From Antedon mediterranea (lineage: Eukaryota; Echinodermata; Crinoidea; Comatulida; Antedonidae): a stretch of DNA of 64,000 bases. Where the stretch lies: the NCBI RefSeq assembly GCF_964355755.1, contig NC_092670.1, positions 20,893,201 to 20,957,200 on the forward strand. Reading direction: 5' to 3'. The translations under genes were made by a program, and so were the position numbers. Positions within the stretch are counted from its first letter, which is position 1. Every line of letters begins with the position of its first letter. Positions 13,578 through 27,600 of this stretch are shown piece by piece. Below the pieces are notes generated by a model. That model was not told the DNA's origin. It made no database searches and saw nothing but the letters and a program-made list of their open reading frames with translations.

Positions 13578-14500
13578 AAACAAGACCTCGTTTTAGTTGA
13601 TGGAACAACTCATTAATCATTGTATTTCGTATAACTATGGAGTTCTCAATATACTACATTGAACAAGAAGACCATATACATGGTAGCAGCAGTCACGTGC
13701 CCAAATTTGAGTTAGTGTCTACCGACCGACCGACCGACATAGTGAGCTGTAGAGTCGCGACTAAAAACACAATGTACTCTCAGTGCATTTTCACTCATTG
13801 AAGAAGTACTCACCAGTGAATAAAGATTAAATCCATTCGAACAATAATCGTTTGTGTATTTTATCAAAATTACATTTGTTCAACACTGCACATTGTCTGC
13901 GAAACTTTCATTATACTGTATTTATAGTCGTGGAAGGTTTATAATAGGCGGCACAATAATTATGCATTTTTTTCTGACTTTAAATTAACCGATTATCATT
14001 GTATATTTCTAATACAGATAATATTAATAACAATGAACGTGCGGATATGGAATACAATTTTCCTCTTTCATCAAACAAAGTGTAACATTTAACAACTTAA
14101 TAAAGAATGTTCTAATAAGATTCAACGACATACAGCAATAATAACAAGAAAAACAACATAAGAAAACCGTACATTCTTTTGAATGAACACTGAATACCAG
14201 TTTCCTAACTAGTTAACCGAGGGAAGGAATCTGCACTTCCACGATTGTTGCTGCTACAGATGGCAATTAAACATACCTAATACTATCTTACCTTTACAAG
14301 GTATATTTTTATTTTATTCAAAGCAAATAACTTTTGTAATCGTATAGGTTATACTGTTTATACTGTACTACATTGTAGTAAATTTATAGAGTTGGTTCCG
14401 AGCGTAATGCGTTCTCTAGCGTATTTAATCAACGCGACGTACACTGACTGCCAAATGATTCCACATACAAAAAGTATACTGTATTCAACTAAAACTTTTA

Positions 14501-15392
14501 GGCGCTAGTTCCGTTTCGCACCTGTCGTTTATTTCGACTCAAAATTGGTTAACTAACTTTATCGTGAGTACCACACCTTAGAATTAGGCCTCAAAAATAC
14601 TTTTACGAAGGAGATCACACAAAAGTAAAAAATAAATCCTTTAAATTGATGAATTTACAGACGTGTTTCTCGCACATTCGGTTCGTGAATTTCGCATACT
14701 CCATGTTCAATGTTGTTGTTTATATGGAGTGCCAAAAGAGCAATCATAATAGAGGGCTAAAAACTCAGTAAATTGCGTATATTTAATGCATCTATTGGTG
14801 AAAATTACGTTCAATTTTATCATATTTCGTCAATGTTAATGCAACAAAAATATTACTGTTGATACTGTACATGGTTTTTGCAGGAACTTTTAGGAATGAA
14901 AATCGACAAATTCATCATCATTGATTACATGTACTGTAGGGGTATACCTGATCTAAATAATATTCCTCTTTCTTAGTCTTACTCTTAGGCCTAGGGTTGG
15001 TTGCTATTTGAAAACAGCAAATTATTAGCAGTAAAATGTTACAGCATTTTTATTGACAAAATATATTAAAATTAAACGTGTATTTCAATAATAAATGCAT
15101 TAAAAGAAGACGCATTCCAGAGTTTTTAACCATCTATTGTTGTTGCTCTTCTGGCGCTCCATAGAAACGAAAATATTGAACTTCGAGTATGCTAAATTCG
15201 CGAACGGTATGCGAGAAACATGTCTGTAAAATCATCAATTTAAGGATTTATTTGTTACTTTTTATGTGATTCTTCTTCATAAAAGTACTTATGAGGCCCA
15301 ATTTTAAGGTGTGGTATTCACAATAAGTTGCTTAACAATTTGGAGTCAAAAGGAAGTCGAAATAAAAACAGGTGCGAAACGGAACTAGCGCC
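14501..15392. mobile_element. Foldback DNA transposon with long terminal inverted repeats
   Basis: An 892-bp element. The left arm (14501 to about 14790) and right arm (about 15097 to 15392) are inverted copies with scattered substitutions and indels. Both ends begin GGCGCTAGTTCCGTTTCGCA, perfectly matched. The element is bounded by a perfect 8-bp direct repeat AACTTTTA at 14493-14500 and 15393-15400. The roughly 300-bp centre has no open frame of note. Eight-bp target duplications occur in hAT elements, and long inverted repeats with 8-11 bp duplications in Mutator-like elements, so it is probably a non-autonomous member of one of these. Confidence 0.88.
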
Positions 15393-15400
15393 AACTTTTA

Positions 15401-18400
15401 TTTCTGGTAACTCAGTACAGTATTAATACAATACAACTTTCTATCAGTCTAGACCTTTCTTCTCTATACTGTATAAGTCTTTCTACTATCATATTATTTT
15501 CTCTTCTCCCTTATCTATAACATTTACTACTTATACTTGACATGCAAATTAGGGGCTTCTGAGGAGGATAACATGTTCCCTCCAAAGTTTCCCACCAAAT
15601 TTATACCATTTTGATTGGCTTGTAAATTTAGCAGACGTAGTCTAAAGCATCCTTTATCAAACCACAGGAAATCAGATAAATATTATGACATACATATTTT
15701 AATATAAAATTGTATTCCAATATAAAATGGAAACATTATATTTTGGGAATCGTTTTTGTTTTATCCACAATTGGCCAAACTATTTAAAGCGCCACCACCT
15801 TCTTTGTAACCAGTCAATGTGTCCGTTAATGTCGGTCAGATTGTCACAGTTAGGTCAGTGAGTTAGTAAAATCAGTCAGTCAATCAGTCGGTCGGTTAGC
15901 CCGTCAACCATCAGTCTCTCACTAAGTCAATTCATAAAACCAACATAAAGAATAAATTGTTCATAGCAACATTCTGCCGACGAAACGAAGACATCAATGT
16001 TGCTATAAAACGAACGTATTATAATCTACTTGATGTTTACGTCACGTCTTGATTGGATGTACGTGTCTAGTGTCCAGATAACATTACACCATTTGAGTCG
16101 AAATCCTAATTTGATTACTATCTCTTCGATGTTCTGTTTGGCAAGCGTGAAGGGTTTTTTTTTTATTTGGATTCAAGTCAGACAGAATAGTTGATGCGTT
16201 ATACTGTAGAGTACCATGATATCTACACAATTATGTATCGCTTTATTTTGAATCAAATCGCGAGTGAAAACGCCTTCAGTCTACTTCAGTGCACGAAAAG
16301 CGACACTTTCTAAAATTCTTAACGCGTAGTCGGCACGCAACTGCTCACGGGCGAAGTTAAACTACAAACATCACTATTAGATTTGCGCGTATTAGTACGC
16401 ATACATTACGCGGAATTGTGACCAGAAAAATGAGTCGCCTTGTCTTTGTCGAAACTGATGAATGATGATTATTAATCCTATTGAAAAGGTGACATTTAGT
16501 GATCACTATAGTGACAATTATTTATAGAAAACATATTGTATTCAAGCGCATTGTTATAGTATGATATTTCAAACCGTAGTATTTTCCATCAGTCAGTATC
16601 GGCATTCCTCATTAGCGGGACTCTTAAGAGAGGTTTCAATTTGATGACGTCAAGAATCTTTACAACATGCATTAATTAACTGTTTGTTTACCATAATAAG
16701 ATTACCTTTAACACATAGGATTCCGCTTGACTTTCACTATTACTTAGGTGGTGATATTTTTAAACGAACATTAATGACTTAAAACCTCAACTCGACGATC
16801 TCTATGACGTCATTGAATGATGTATTAAGCCCATTTGTAGGAAATCTCAAATGTTTTGAAATCAATGTTGTTGTAAATTCAACAATACATACAATGTATG
16901 GAAATGTGTATACGTGCAAGGCACATAGAAAATATTGATTGTTTTGTAATAGCATTATTAATGCTAGGCCTAGTAACTGATTTTACGTTAAAAGAGCAAT
17001 AATGTGTTGTCTAGCATGTGTTTCTTCTCTCCACAGTACCTCCTCCCTATGCTTTTTTTATGGCACTCAACTATGTAATTACTCATTTAAAATGTATTTG
17101 TATGTAAACCCGATAATTTGTTACATATTGTATTGCAAATGAAATCTCGGTCGTATGACAGTAGTCTTTGATCTTGCCGAGTATTTTAGTAATGCTTATG
17201 TTAAACGTTTAGAAGCGTCACATAAGTAGGCCTATGCCAACAACAAAATGAAAAACTTTATAAAACGAAGCAGCAAAAAAAAAAATCCTGAAAAAATTAA
17301 TTACTCCTACATTACTCTGAGCACCCGGTCGTCTGTGGCAAGGCAAATGTGTATCCTGCTCCTTTGTTTGGTCACCTAGGTAGGGGTCCGGGACCGCGAC
17401 AGAATGACAACGGATGGGGACCCTCCAAAGAAATTGCATTTTATTTGCCAGGAATTTGTATGATTTATTTCTTTTTTATTTTTAAATGCGCCTTGAGCAC
17501 TCTGGAGTGGTATGTGCGCTATAAAAATCTTATTATTATTATTATTATTACATATGGGTGTCGTTACTAGAGGAGAAAACATCCGTTAAAAATGTATCCG
17601 TTATAATACAAAGTATAATAGAAAGTTTAACAAAATCTTAGCCTCAACTGTACCTTTAATTTTGTTCTTACAAACGGTTTGGTTTAATGAATGCCGATGT
17701 ATTTGCGTATGTACTGCAAAATATCTTTAGTCTATCATACTTTTAGGGGGGAAATGATAGATTCCAACTCTATAATAAACAGTTACGTCTAAGCCTCTCT
17801 GCACACGAATTTACATTACATTAAAAATAGGCTATTGAAGTCTATTAATACTTAGGAAATGCATCTTTAAGAATTAGACGAGATTTCATTAATGCACTGA
17901 CGTCATCGAATTAATTATTTCCCGGCGTGTTGTTCTTAATGTACAAGTGCAATGTCCAAACAATAAGTAAACACATTGAAGATAGTGTTCATGTAGAAAG
18001 TAGCAAACGCCGAGCTATAATGAATAACTACATCCGGGCCTGTGTTTACGGTTAGGCCTATGCTATCTGTATATTTTACAACTGAAAGAGTGCCATTTTT
18101 AAAGTTTTATACCGATATACTCGATACACAGATAACAAGAGGCCTACTGATGCACACACACGCACTGTCAGGTTTGTAAACGATGTGTTAACAAAAACAA
18201 ATGTATAGGCCTACTTCGAAATGTCTTTAATGTAGCACCTATAACTACCTAGGCCTGCCGTGCGCAAATATGGAACGGAAACTTCTAAGAGGTGCATGTC
18301 TTCATACGCCATTCCACTCTACGTAACGAACGAACAGTCTTATTCATTTTTTGATACAGTATACATTAAAGGGATAAAGAATAATTACGATGTTTACGTC

Positions 18401-19196
18401 ATTGTAAATGAAAATAAATACAGTTGCGTCAATAATTTATTTTCTTGTCGTTATAACATTTAATTGTTGCAGGTTCTTAAGATTATAATCTGTACTTATA
18501 AAACAACAGAAATAAAAATGTAAACTAACTTTTTTTTAAAGCAGAAATGGCCAATAAAATCACAATAATGACGTAACATTTACGTGTGCGGAGAATAGTG
18601 ATTTTGTTATCAATGTTTGTACGCGCGTTAACCTTTTTTATCTATCGGCAGTGACGCCACATATTTTTAAAAACACATATCCGCACATTATGTGAGTAAA
18701 GAGAAATTTGACGCGCGTGTTCAAAAGGTGATGATACTGACATAATTTGGTATACGCGCGCGTTAAATTTATGTTATCTCTGGGAATCATAGTGGTCTGA
18801 CTCGGACATGTTTTCTAAAGCAATATGCACTTCTTCTTTTATCAAAATGTCTCATAATCTGTGACTTTCACTTTTACCAGCAGCACATGTTGAACATTTA
18901 ATCTGTCAGAAGACGCATGTTATTCAGGTCAATTTAACGGTATTAGTTATTATATTACATTGTTAAGCTGCCACAGGTGGTTCTCAGTAGCGTTTGATGT
19001 GCCATCCATATGGATTAGACATTTGTTCATCTTGTTTAGTTATTGTCTCTAAGTACTACCAGACATGAGGATAATAATAGAAGATTTTACAGTAAATTGA
19101 TGTGACAAGTCTCAGTAGGCCTAAATATTTTGCGCAGTCAAAACGGAATAGGCACTTTTGAGTTTTCCAAACATTCTGCGCATTCTCATAGGTTTC
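15401..19196. other. Gene-poor stretch
   Basis: No gene supported. It holds three TGACGTCA sites (16645, 16805, 17898), many AGGCCT palindromes, and the LINE-like tail listed at 17300. Near 18.6-18.8 kb several GCGCGC runs sit in otherwise AT-rich sequence. Confidence 0.5.
17300..17551 (+). mobile_element. LINE/SINE 3' end with (TTA)n tail
   Basis: A moderately GC-rich segment ends in TGCGCCTTGAGCACTCTGGA, then GTGCGCTATAAAAATC, and a pure run of TTATTATTATT. It has the same general tail form as 9605-9738. The upstream boundary is a guess, and no protein remnant is visible. Confidence 0.6.
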
Positions 19197-19199
19197 TAA

Positions 19200-19341
19200 A
19201 GCTTGGTTCACACGCAACGCATCTACGTAAGTGAGTTGACCAATAATCACAAGCGGCAGTATGATGATCCAACGCGTCGTGATTGATCAAATTACTTGCG
19301 GTGCGCTTACGCATTGCGTTGCCTCCTAGTGGAAACCAGCA
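19200..19341. mobile_element. MITE family B, copy 1
   Basis: Begins AGCTTGGTTCACACGCAACG after a TAA and ends CTCCTAGTGGAAACCAGC, the inverted form of the family terminus. Internal CCAATAATCACAAGCG and CGTGATTGATCAA blocks form an imperfect inverted pair. It is diverged from the intact copy at 47825. Confidence 0.75.
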
Positions 19342-22300
19342 TAACAAACAATCTGCGCATTCGCATAAGCTGAAATAAACAAATCAACCGTAAATACACA
19401 AACCAAAATTAAAACGATACGGTATATAATAACTAATACAAATCATAAATGTTGTTTTCTTTTTTTGTACATAATTTTTGTTGAAAGTTGTCTGGCACGT
19501 ATGTACGGACATTTAACTACATTTAAATGGTTACCAAACTGACAAGCACTCGCTTATTATTTTGGTATTCTATTAAATATTGTAAATGTAATTGTGAATT
19601 GTGAATAATGTGTATTGTTAAACATAATAAGAAGCCAGCGAGAATATATAAGGCCTCTGCCTATATTGCTTATCAACACTTTAAAAAACTAGTTCATGCT
19701 TGTAATACTATTCATTAACTACACCAATCCAGCAGTCGATTGCACTTGATATTCAATTCAAAGCAATTCAAACAATAGTAAATCTTCTATAAACCAGTAC
19801 TTGATAACAGGAGATACACGCGCGTCGTGTATAGGACTCATTTGGCTACAGCACGAGCCTACTCATCAATATCCTATCGTCCTGTTTTGTGATTATGTTA
19901 ACAGCAATTAATACCACAACATGCGCGCGTGTCAAAACACTTACTAATATTTTATCTTTATTACTATTATTACATGCGCGCGCGAGGGCAATGAGCTAGT
20001 TTTACGAACCATTTAGCCACAACCGGTTTTCAAGTATTATAGCCGTCCACTGCAAAAGAGTATCTCACATCTTATCATGATTATGAAGATAAACCAAAAC
20101 AGTCTTGATATGTAGTTCATTGATAATAAACCAGTATAAATTTAACTTACGTTTCACCAAAAAGTGTTCCTTTTTACAGATATGGGCGTAGTACCACATT
20201 CAAACTCATGTCTTTTTTATGTACGATTTAGAAAATCATGATGATATAATAATTCCACTTAATCTGGGATTATTTCTTTAATCTTCTTTAATGGCATATC
20301 ATTTATCTGGAATTATATCTATTGATATCTGGGATTATTGATATATAAACACATTCACGTGAATTATCTGGCATTAATAAGAATAATAATCCCAAATTCA
20401 TATCACTTATCTGGATCTAGGATTAACAACAATAATAATTCAATATTCAGATGACTGAATTGGGATTAATAAAAATATAATGCCAGATCCCGATTATTTA
20501 TCCTAGATCATTATGAGGAATACTTATATTTAAAAAAATGTATTTCATTGTGATAAGTTGACCATTGTTGTTTGCGATTGACATACAATACGGTTAGATC
20601 ATCCACAAATGTACAGCAAATTGACCCCTACAATATTGAGCACAATCCGTCAAACACAATAACAATATCAAGAAATTCAAATTGATCGCTTATGTTACAA
20701 ATACTTAGAAACAGTAATGTATGAACGTCATTGTTACAGCCATCCATCCACTTCAAGACTAAATTTAGGTTTTCAAGAAACACTATGCCTATATACAATA
20801 TATTTTATTTAAACCGTACTATCGTAAAACACATTTTATAACACAGTTTTTTATAAACACGCATTTGACGCGCGCGCAAAAGTCGTATCATTATTATCAG
20901 CTTTTAGACGCGCAGGCCAAAATACAACTGTCGATGGTTGATGTAAAATGAGAGCGCTGCGCGTTTTAAATCCTTTGTAAGGAGGTCGATTTAACTGCGA
21001 ACTATCGCTTGTTTACACACAGTCCTGTTGTTCGGTACATCACTGACGTCATCAAACTAACATTTATTGTTCAGCAGGGATGAAGTATCGCTGTTCTGTT
21101 TATATCAGATTATGTAACGATTTTCAATCATTGTATTGGAATGCATAGATTTATAAAATGTGTGCTTTAAAGTATAATATATTTGATGTGGGTGTTGATT
21201 GATTGATTGATGACGATCGATAGATGGGGATTAGATCAATCAAAGAACAAATAAAATATAATTGTATTGGATCGAATAGTAATCTTCAACTTGATGATAG
21301 AAATCACGTGGCTTATTAAATTGTTGTAATTGATAATTTAACGTACCAAACTATCTACAATAATAGATGAAGCAATTTATTTTCTCCTTCAGTATACTAT
21401 TACGTTCATTGCTAAAAATTATAATACATAACATTCCGAAGTGCTATTCTCGTTAAGATAACCGAGAAAGATCATAACATTAAATTATCAATATATTTTT
21501 TTCATTTATGATGTTTGATCTTCTAATTATGCTGCCTCCATAGTTAATTTTAGATCTACTCAACTATTAAATCATACGGTATTCAAAAACATATTCAGTA
21601 ATTAGACTGTTAAAAAAAGTCAACTACGTCATCGGTGTTAGTTATGACGCACTTCATCGCGTAATGCCAAATTTAACCTTTGGAACGCGGCTAGAGTGAA
21701 TGAATGCTATACATAATGTTGGAACCTCTCAGTATGTTTGGCACGATCGGAGGCAATGAACTCCTCAGCCGCATGTTTTTCATCGTAAACTATTCATCTG
21801 CTGCTAAAGATTGCAAGCCTAAAACATTCAGACTTAGCTAAACTAAATTACAAAAGGACAGACGTGGTAACAACGTAAAGGCCTACTATTCATCGGGTGC
21901 AAAGGCTTAGTCAAGCAGACTAATCTGGGCTTAACGAACATAAACGAGACAGGCGCATGCGCATTTCAATGTTATAACTTACGACCAATCTCAAACAAGA
22001 TCAGGTACCCAGGTTTATACTCACAAGTAGAGAATATAATGTATGTTTATTACATAATTTGGTAGGCGTATTAATCTGACCGTATAGGTCAATACCAACA
22101 TGTTTATCGTTTAATCAGAGTAATACAACCTACATGTTTAGGAATCGTTTTTAAGAACAAATCTGATTTAAAATATTTTTTACCAAACAAACTTTTATTT
22201 CTTATATCATTTTCTGCCTTCTTGCATGCTTAATTTCGACAGGCTATGATTCGACTCGCTTATCTTTTATTACTACAGTACTATTAATGTTCGACCACAG

Positions 22301-22921
22301 GCTAGGCTTCTGGCCCGGTAATTTTAGCCTTGTTTAGTCGAGATTACTTATATATAGGGCTGGCCCCAGCTAAACCGGTTATCGTAGTCGTATTTTGCGG
22401 AAACGTGGGGCTTATCGTCTGACAATTACACTACTGCCTCGAGGATGTTCTTTTTTTTTCAAAGGAAATTGAATGGTCATCAATAAAATAACATTTACCT
22501 ATGATTTGTCATGATGTAATATAATTTACACAAACATTTTTTTATGAAATTTAATCCAATTATTTATGAATTGTTAAATGGTTATAGGTAGCTAGTATAA
22601 ACATGAAGGACGTACGCGCAATGCAAGAAATTTGACCAATCTGAAGCTATGGGTTATCCCAACTGTCGCTTGGCAAACCTAATCAAATTATTAGCAGTAG
22701 GGTGTGGTTGAGGCAGCGCGGTTATCATTATTCAAGACGGTAAGCTTGGGCCTAAACACCTAATGATATAAGTGATATCGAGCTGCAAGATTGCAGATAT
22801 ATGCTATTTCCTTATAAATGAAATATTGATTTAACATAATAGATTAATAACTGCATTAAGATAAGAGGTTGACGAGAGTATAACGGTAAAGGGTAACTAG
22901 ACCCTTCAATTGGAATTATAA

Positions 22922-23015
22922 AGCTTGGTTCCTACTTGGACGCAACGCAATCGTGTTGACCAATGACAAGCGACAGTTCGAATAATTCATCGCTTGTGAT
23001 TGGTCAAATAACCGT
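22922..23015. mobile_element. MITE family B, copy 2 (right end lost)
   Basis: Begins AGCTTGGTTCCTACTTGGAC after TAA, then GCAACGCAAT, TTGACCAATGACAAGCGA and the inverted CGCTTGTGATTGGTCAA. The expected right terminal repeat is missing after about 23015. Confidence 0.7.
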
Positions 23016-23735
23016 TTCTGGGAAAAACTTTAAAATTAGCTATGTAACTTGATCGAGTCGTAACAATAAAATAAGATCAATAAAATAGGCCTGCAATATT
23101 TTATTCTAGTATATAGGCCTAATTCATAACCATTAAAGAAATATCCAATACAAGCGATATCCAATCCAGTATTATACATTGACCCCCTGACCTTGCGATT
23201 TTTTTTATAGGTTTTCTTGTTTTGCATTAAAAACAGCAAATATGCTTATATTGTATTACGAAACACAGTCCCTGGATGTGGCTAATAGCTTCCCTGGTTT
23301 GATATTAAAATTGAGTCAGAAGCAACGAAGGCGCCAGAAAGCATTTCCCGTGCTCTGACTCATTCATGATACGATCCTAGCAGCTGATTTGGCCTCTGTC
23401 CAATATGACTGAGTGACATATCAGTCACAAAGTTAGCCCCATAGTAAATATCTATTTATCTATTTTCAAGTATTACTATAACAGTTAGTTCAGTTCTACT
23501 TAATTTACATAGTGTGACATTTTATTTGTTTCTATTTCTGATCTTTTGCTCTTTATAAACGTCAGATTGGTTATAATGACATTCACTTAAACTGACATCC
23601 ATTTAGTTCTTGCGATTATATTATCAGTAAAATGGTCGGCGATTCATACTACTCTGCCTTCTCCATTCACTATAAAATTAGTGTTTAGATCTTAAACATG
23701 TATTTTGTACTCACTTTTTCCACACATTTACCCTT

Positions 23736-23761
23736 AAACATGTTTAGATATGAACATGTTT
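23736..23761. promoter_or_regulatory. p53-family-like response element
   Basis: AAACATGTTT (23736-23745) and GAACATGTTT (23752-23761) both fit the p53-family half-site RRRCWWGYYY exactly and are 6 bp apart, within the spacing such factors accept. Further imperfect AAACATGT half-sites lie at 23693, 23781 and 23833. No gene is close, so function is unknown. Confidence 0.3.
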
Positions 23762-24635
23762 ATGTTCTAAATATTATTCTAAACATGTAGTCTGTATCTA
23801 ACTCAACACATCAGTGACGTGTTGATTGTTAAACATGTGGAGCAATATAAAGAAACGTTTAGGTTTAAATGTGTTTAATTTTCCATGTGTGGAGCTCACG
23901 TGTTGAGCTTTTTCCCTCACAGTAAAATCATATTCACGCAACGCTAAACACATACCCAATAGACAATAATGACTGAATAGTGACATGTTGACTGCTAAAA
24001 CCTCTTATTAGAAAATTGGCCCTATAAACTGACCAAAAACTAGTTGGTTGATACATAGAGGATTTTCCTCCATGGTTGATTACAAACGTAAAGATGATAC
24101 CTGTAAGTAAAACCGAACTGTAAATTGATTTAGACCATCGTGACAAAGTCAGCTGATGATACTGAAAGGTCATTACAAATCACTGAAAGCAAACTAGCTA
24201 AGATATCAATAATATATAAACAAACAAAACGAGTATTTTTGTTGTAATCTGTCACATGAGGCATTCAATAATTAAAATTAGAACTTCCATATGAAAATAG
24301 AAATACTAAATATCCTAATAATAAAGGCAGAGGTTCATTTCTGTAACTGACGAGTCACATGTGCTTGCTTTTATTTGTGAAAATGAAAAAGAAATCGAAA
24401 GAGAACAATAAAAGTACAATGAGTTCAGGTTTTGATATTTCAAAAACTCACTTTCAAATCATTGAATAAATTAACTGTTCAAATTCAAATTGCATTTAAA
24501 TTTGACATACAAACCTTTGTTGTGGCATTAACAAATATATTTCCCCTTATTGATTTACAAAAAAAGGTTTACCTAGATAGGGGTTTCTCAAAGGAGGGGT
24601 TCTATTAAAATTCTGTCCACTCCTTTTCGTCATTA

Positions 24636-24692
24636 TTACTGTAAAACAGTTTTAACTGTTTTACAGTAAAAAGCACTTAAAAGTGCTTTTTA
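24636..24692. repeat. Two adjacent perfect hairpins
   Basis: TTACTGTAAAACAGTT pairs with AACTGTTTTACAGTAA (24636-24669), and AAAAGCACTT pairs with AAGTGCTTTT immediately after it (to 24692). These are short palindromes of unknown origin, perhaps the remains of a foldback element. Confidence 0.75.
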
Positions 24693-27600
24693 TAGTGATA
24701 TTTTAGATTTTATATTATATGGATGTCACATATTCATCCATTTCTTTTTTTCGGATAGTACATCAACGTACAAAACAAAAAGAGACAAAAATTACTAGGA
24801 AATTACCAGTAACATTTTCCACAATCACAACCTTATCCTAAAATGTCATTTTTTTCTGAATTTAGTTATGTTTTAGGCCTAAATAAAACAAAATAATACC
24901 TGTTTTGAGGCACTCTCTAATTAAGCAATGGCACTGCAACAACGACAAGATTCAAATCTTATAACACTGCAGCAGGGATTGGCAATGACATAATAACCAA
25001 GCTACAGAATTACTACAGTATATAACATGCTTATTAATAATCATATTCAATATTTTTCTCACAAAGCCACACATTGGATTCAGGAAGCTCAATGTTAGTT
25101 ATGTACTATTGAGTTTTGATCATTTCTATTTCATTGCTTCATTACAAAAAAGGAGAAATAATTCGCAGTCTTATTGTAAATAACTTTTGGATCTAGGTTA
25201 TCGTCAAAGTATTAGCAATCAAAACAGTATTTGAATGATATATTATAACAATAATATAACTGTCATCTGTAAAATCACTTTTACAGCTTACTAATGACGC
25301 ATGCATGAAGATGTTCACCCTGAGCGACCTGATTTAATAAAATAATCTAATATAAATCCAAAGGAAAGTTACTCAAAAAAACTAACATACATAAAGAAGA
25401 AAAAGCTAAATCAAAACATAACGCTCGAGTAATTATGGTAAACGCTATTCTTCATCAGGGTTTGAATATAAATATTCACGGCAATTTCAATTGTTTAAAC
25501 CTTTCCTTAATAAATTCAAGACGGCAATTTAGATGCTAAGAAATTCAGGGCTAATTCAATTACCTTACTGTTTATTTACGAGTTTAATGAACAAGAGGGG
25601 ATTTCCCTCAATTAGTAAAGGCGAAAACAATTAGGTTATTTCATTATCACGTTATATGAAAACATCCGGGAAAGATTGTCTAATTTAAGAATTAGAATTT
25701 TAGATTAATGTTAAGAATGTAGATTAATGGTATGTAGTAACACCTTATAATGAACTGCGTTCCAATTGGGCTATCGATTCCGAACTCTACCAGAATCATT
25801 TAAACGATGACGCCAGCGTTCCAATGTTGATGAAAATTAACGACTTATACACGCGCGTAAAACACATTTTGCTTGAATATGACGAATTGTGACACAACGG
25901 ACTATACGTACAAGATAAATCCATAAGACCAATCCACAATTTTAAAATGAACTCTCGGGACAACTTATGACAATGAATAAATAACCTGATGGTCCATAAT
26001 AAACTTATGTGTTGTTATATATTGATTCAAGCAGCAGCAGTGCCATCTTTTTTTTTAATGATACCATTGCTATACTGTATTCTTTTTTTAATTGTTGACA
26101 TTGATCCCGTTGTTATGCACTAAGCATTGTTTCACAAAAGAACGTCACCCAAATATTTTTTATCAATCGCAAGCTTGTTTCCACATATTAAAAAAAAACT
26201 TCAATGACTGGTACTGGCTAAAAAAAACTACGAAGCCTTCACTGACTTGGCAGTAATATAATTATAATAGCGCCTTGGCAAATATATAATAATTGCTTTA
26301 ACGAAAATATTAAGCAAAGAAAGAAAAAGAAAAACCAATGAAAGGGAAATGATTCGTTGATGTGGAGAAAATAGTGTTTTGGTAAACCGATACCGTACCC
26401 GATTTTGTGAAATAGTACCCTGACTGACGATTAGAAAAGAACGTTCAAAGAAAAACAACATAACCAAACTGATTTCTTCCAAGAATATGTCTACACTTTT
26501 AATACAAACTTCAAAATAGTGTTAATTGCTGCAAATATAAACATATGATTCTTAATTCCGTACCAGCTAGCCTATAATATAACTGTACACAGTATACAGT
26601 TATTGCACAATGTGTCGAAATATAGAAAATTATGGAATTAATATTTTGAATATTTTTATAATATAAATCTTTACAAAAGTGGATAAAATGTCCACAAGCG
26701 TAGTGGTTATTTAAAATGTTTAAACAAAAATTATAATTTTAGTTCTATTTACTTAATTAATATAAAAATATAACAAGAACACAAGGTATATATAATATTA
26801 AGTTGAAAAACATCTGCATTGATTCGTACTATCATAAAAAATAAAACTTTTGTTTCTAAAAAAGTTTTTGCCAGCATACATTCCACTTCATTATCTTACT
26901 TCATTGGTTTATACCATTTTCAATTAAGGGTATTATCTCATTTTGGAGAAGTACAGGCCTAAGTAGAATAAGTTGAATATAATATCTACAAAACTATTTT
27001 TAAAACAATGAATCAGCATAAATATTTGTTATTGTCATCTTGTTAACGTATAATCAACATACAGTAATTAGCTGTGGATACAACTTCCATCCAGGCCTCA
27101 TGTAGAAAAACGTTTGACGTCACATAAGGTTAAAGGTTAATTACACAACACTTATAGAGAAAAGTCCATCGCAATTTTAGAAAATTTACAAAACGTCGTA
27201 TTCTGAATACGATTGTGACAATTTTAAATTTGGTTATAAATCTTTCGTAAAAACAATCAGTAAATGTCAGTTAGCTATTAATGCAATATGTTAACTCTGG
27301 ATTATATAATGAGCACAGTTGCTGTAAACCGAAGTGGCTATTTACCCGACGGATATATATAGAGACAAATAAAAAATTTACCAATCAAGTTTAAGTTGAT
27401 CTGCAATATCATAGGTGTATCTTAACAGTAACTTTTGTGTCAAAAGATATAAAATATCCGATCAGAATGTTCTAGTAGAAATCACGTTAAGTTACGAGAA
27501 TAAAATATATCAAAACGGAAATCAGTAATTATAATTCAATATTATTTGATTTGGATTAAACTCAAGACTGAATCATGGAAACGAATGGCATATCAGAGTT

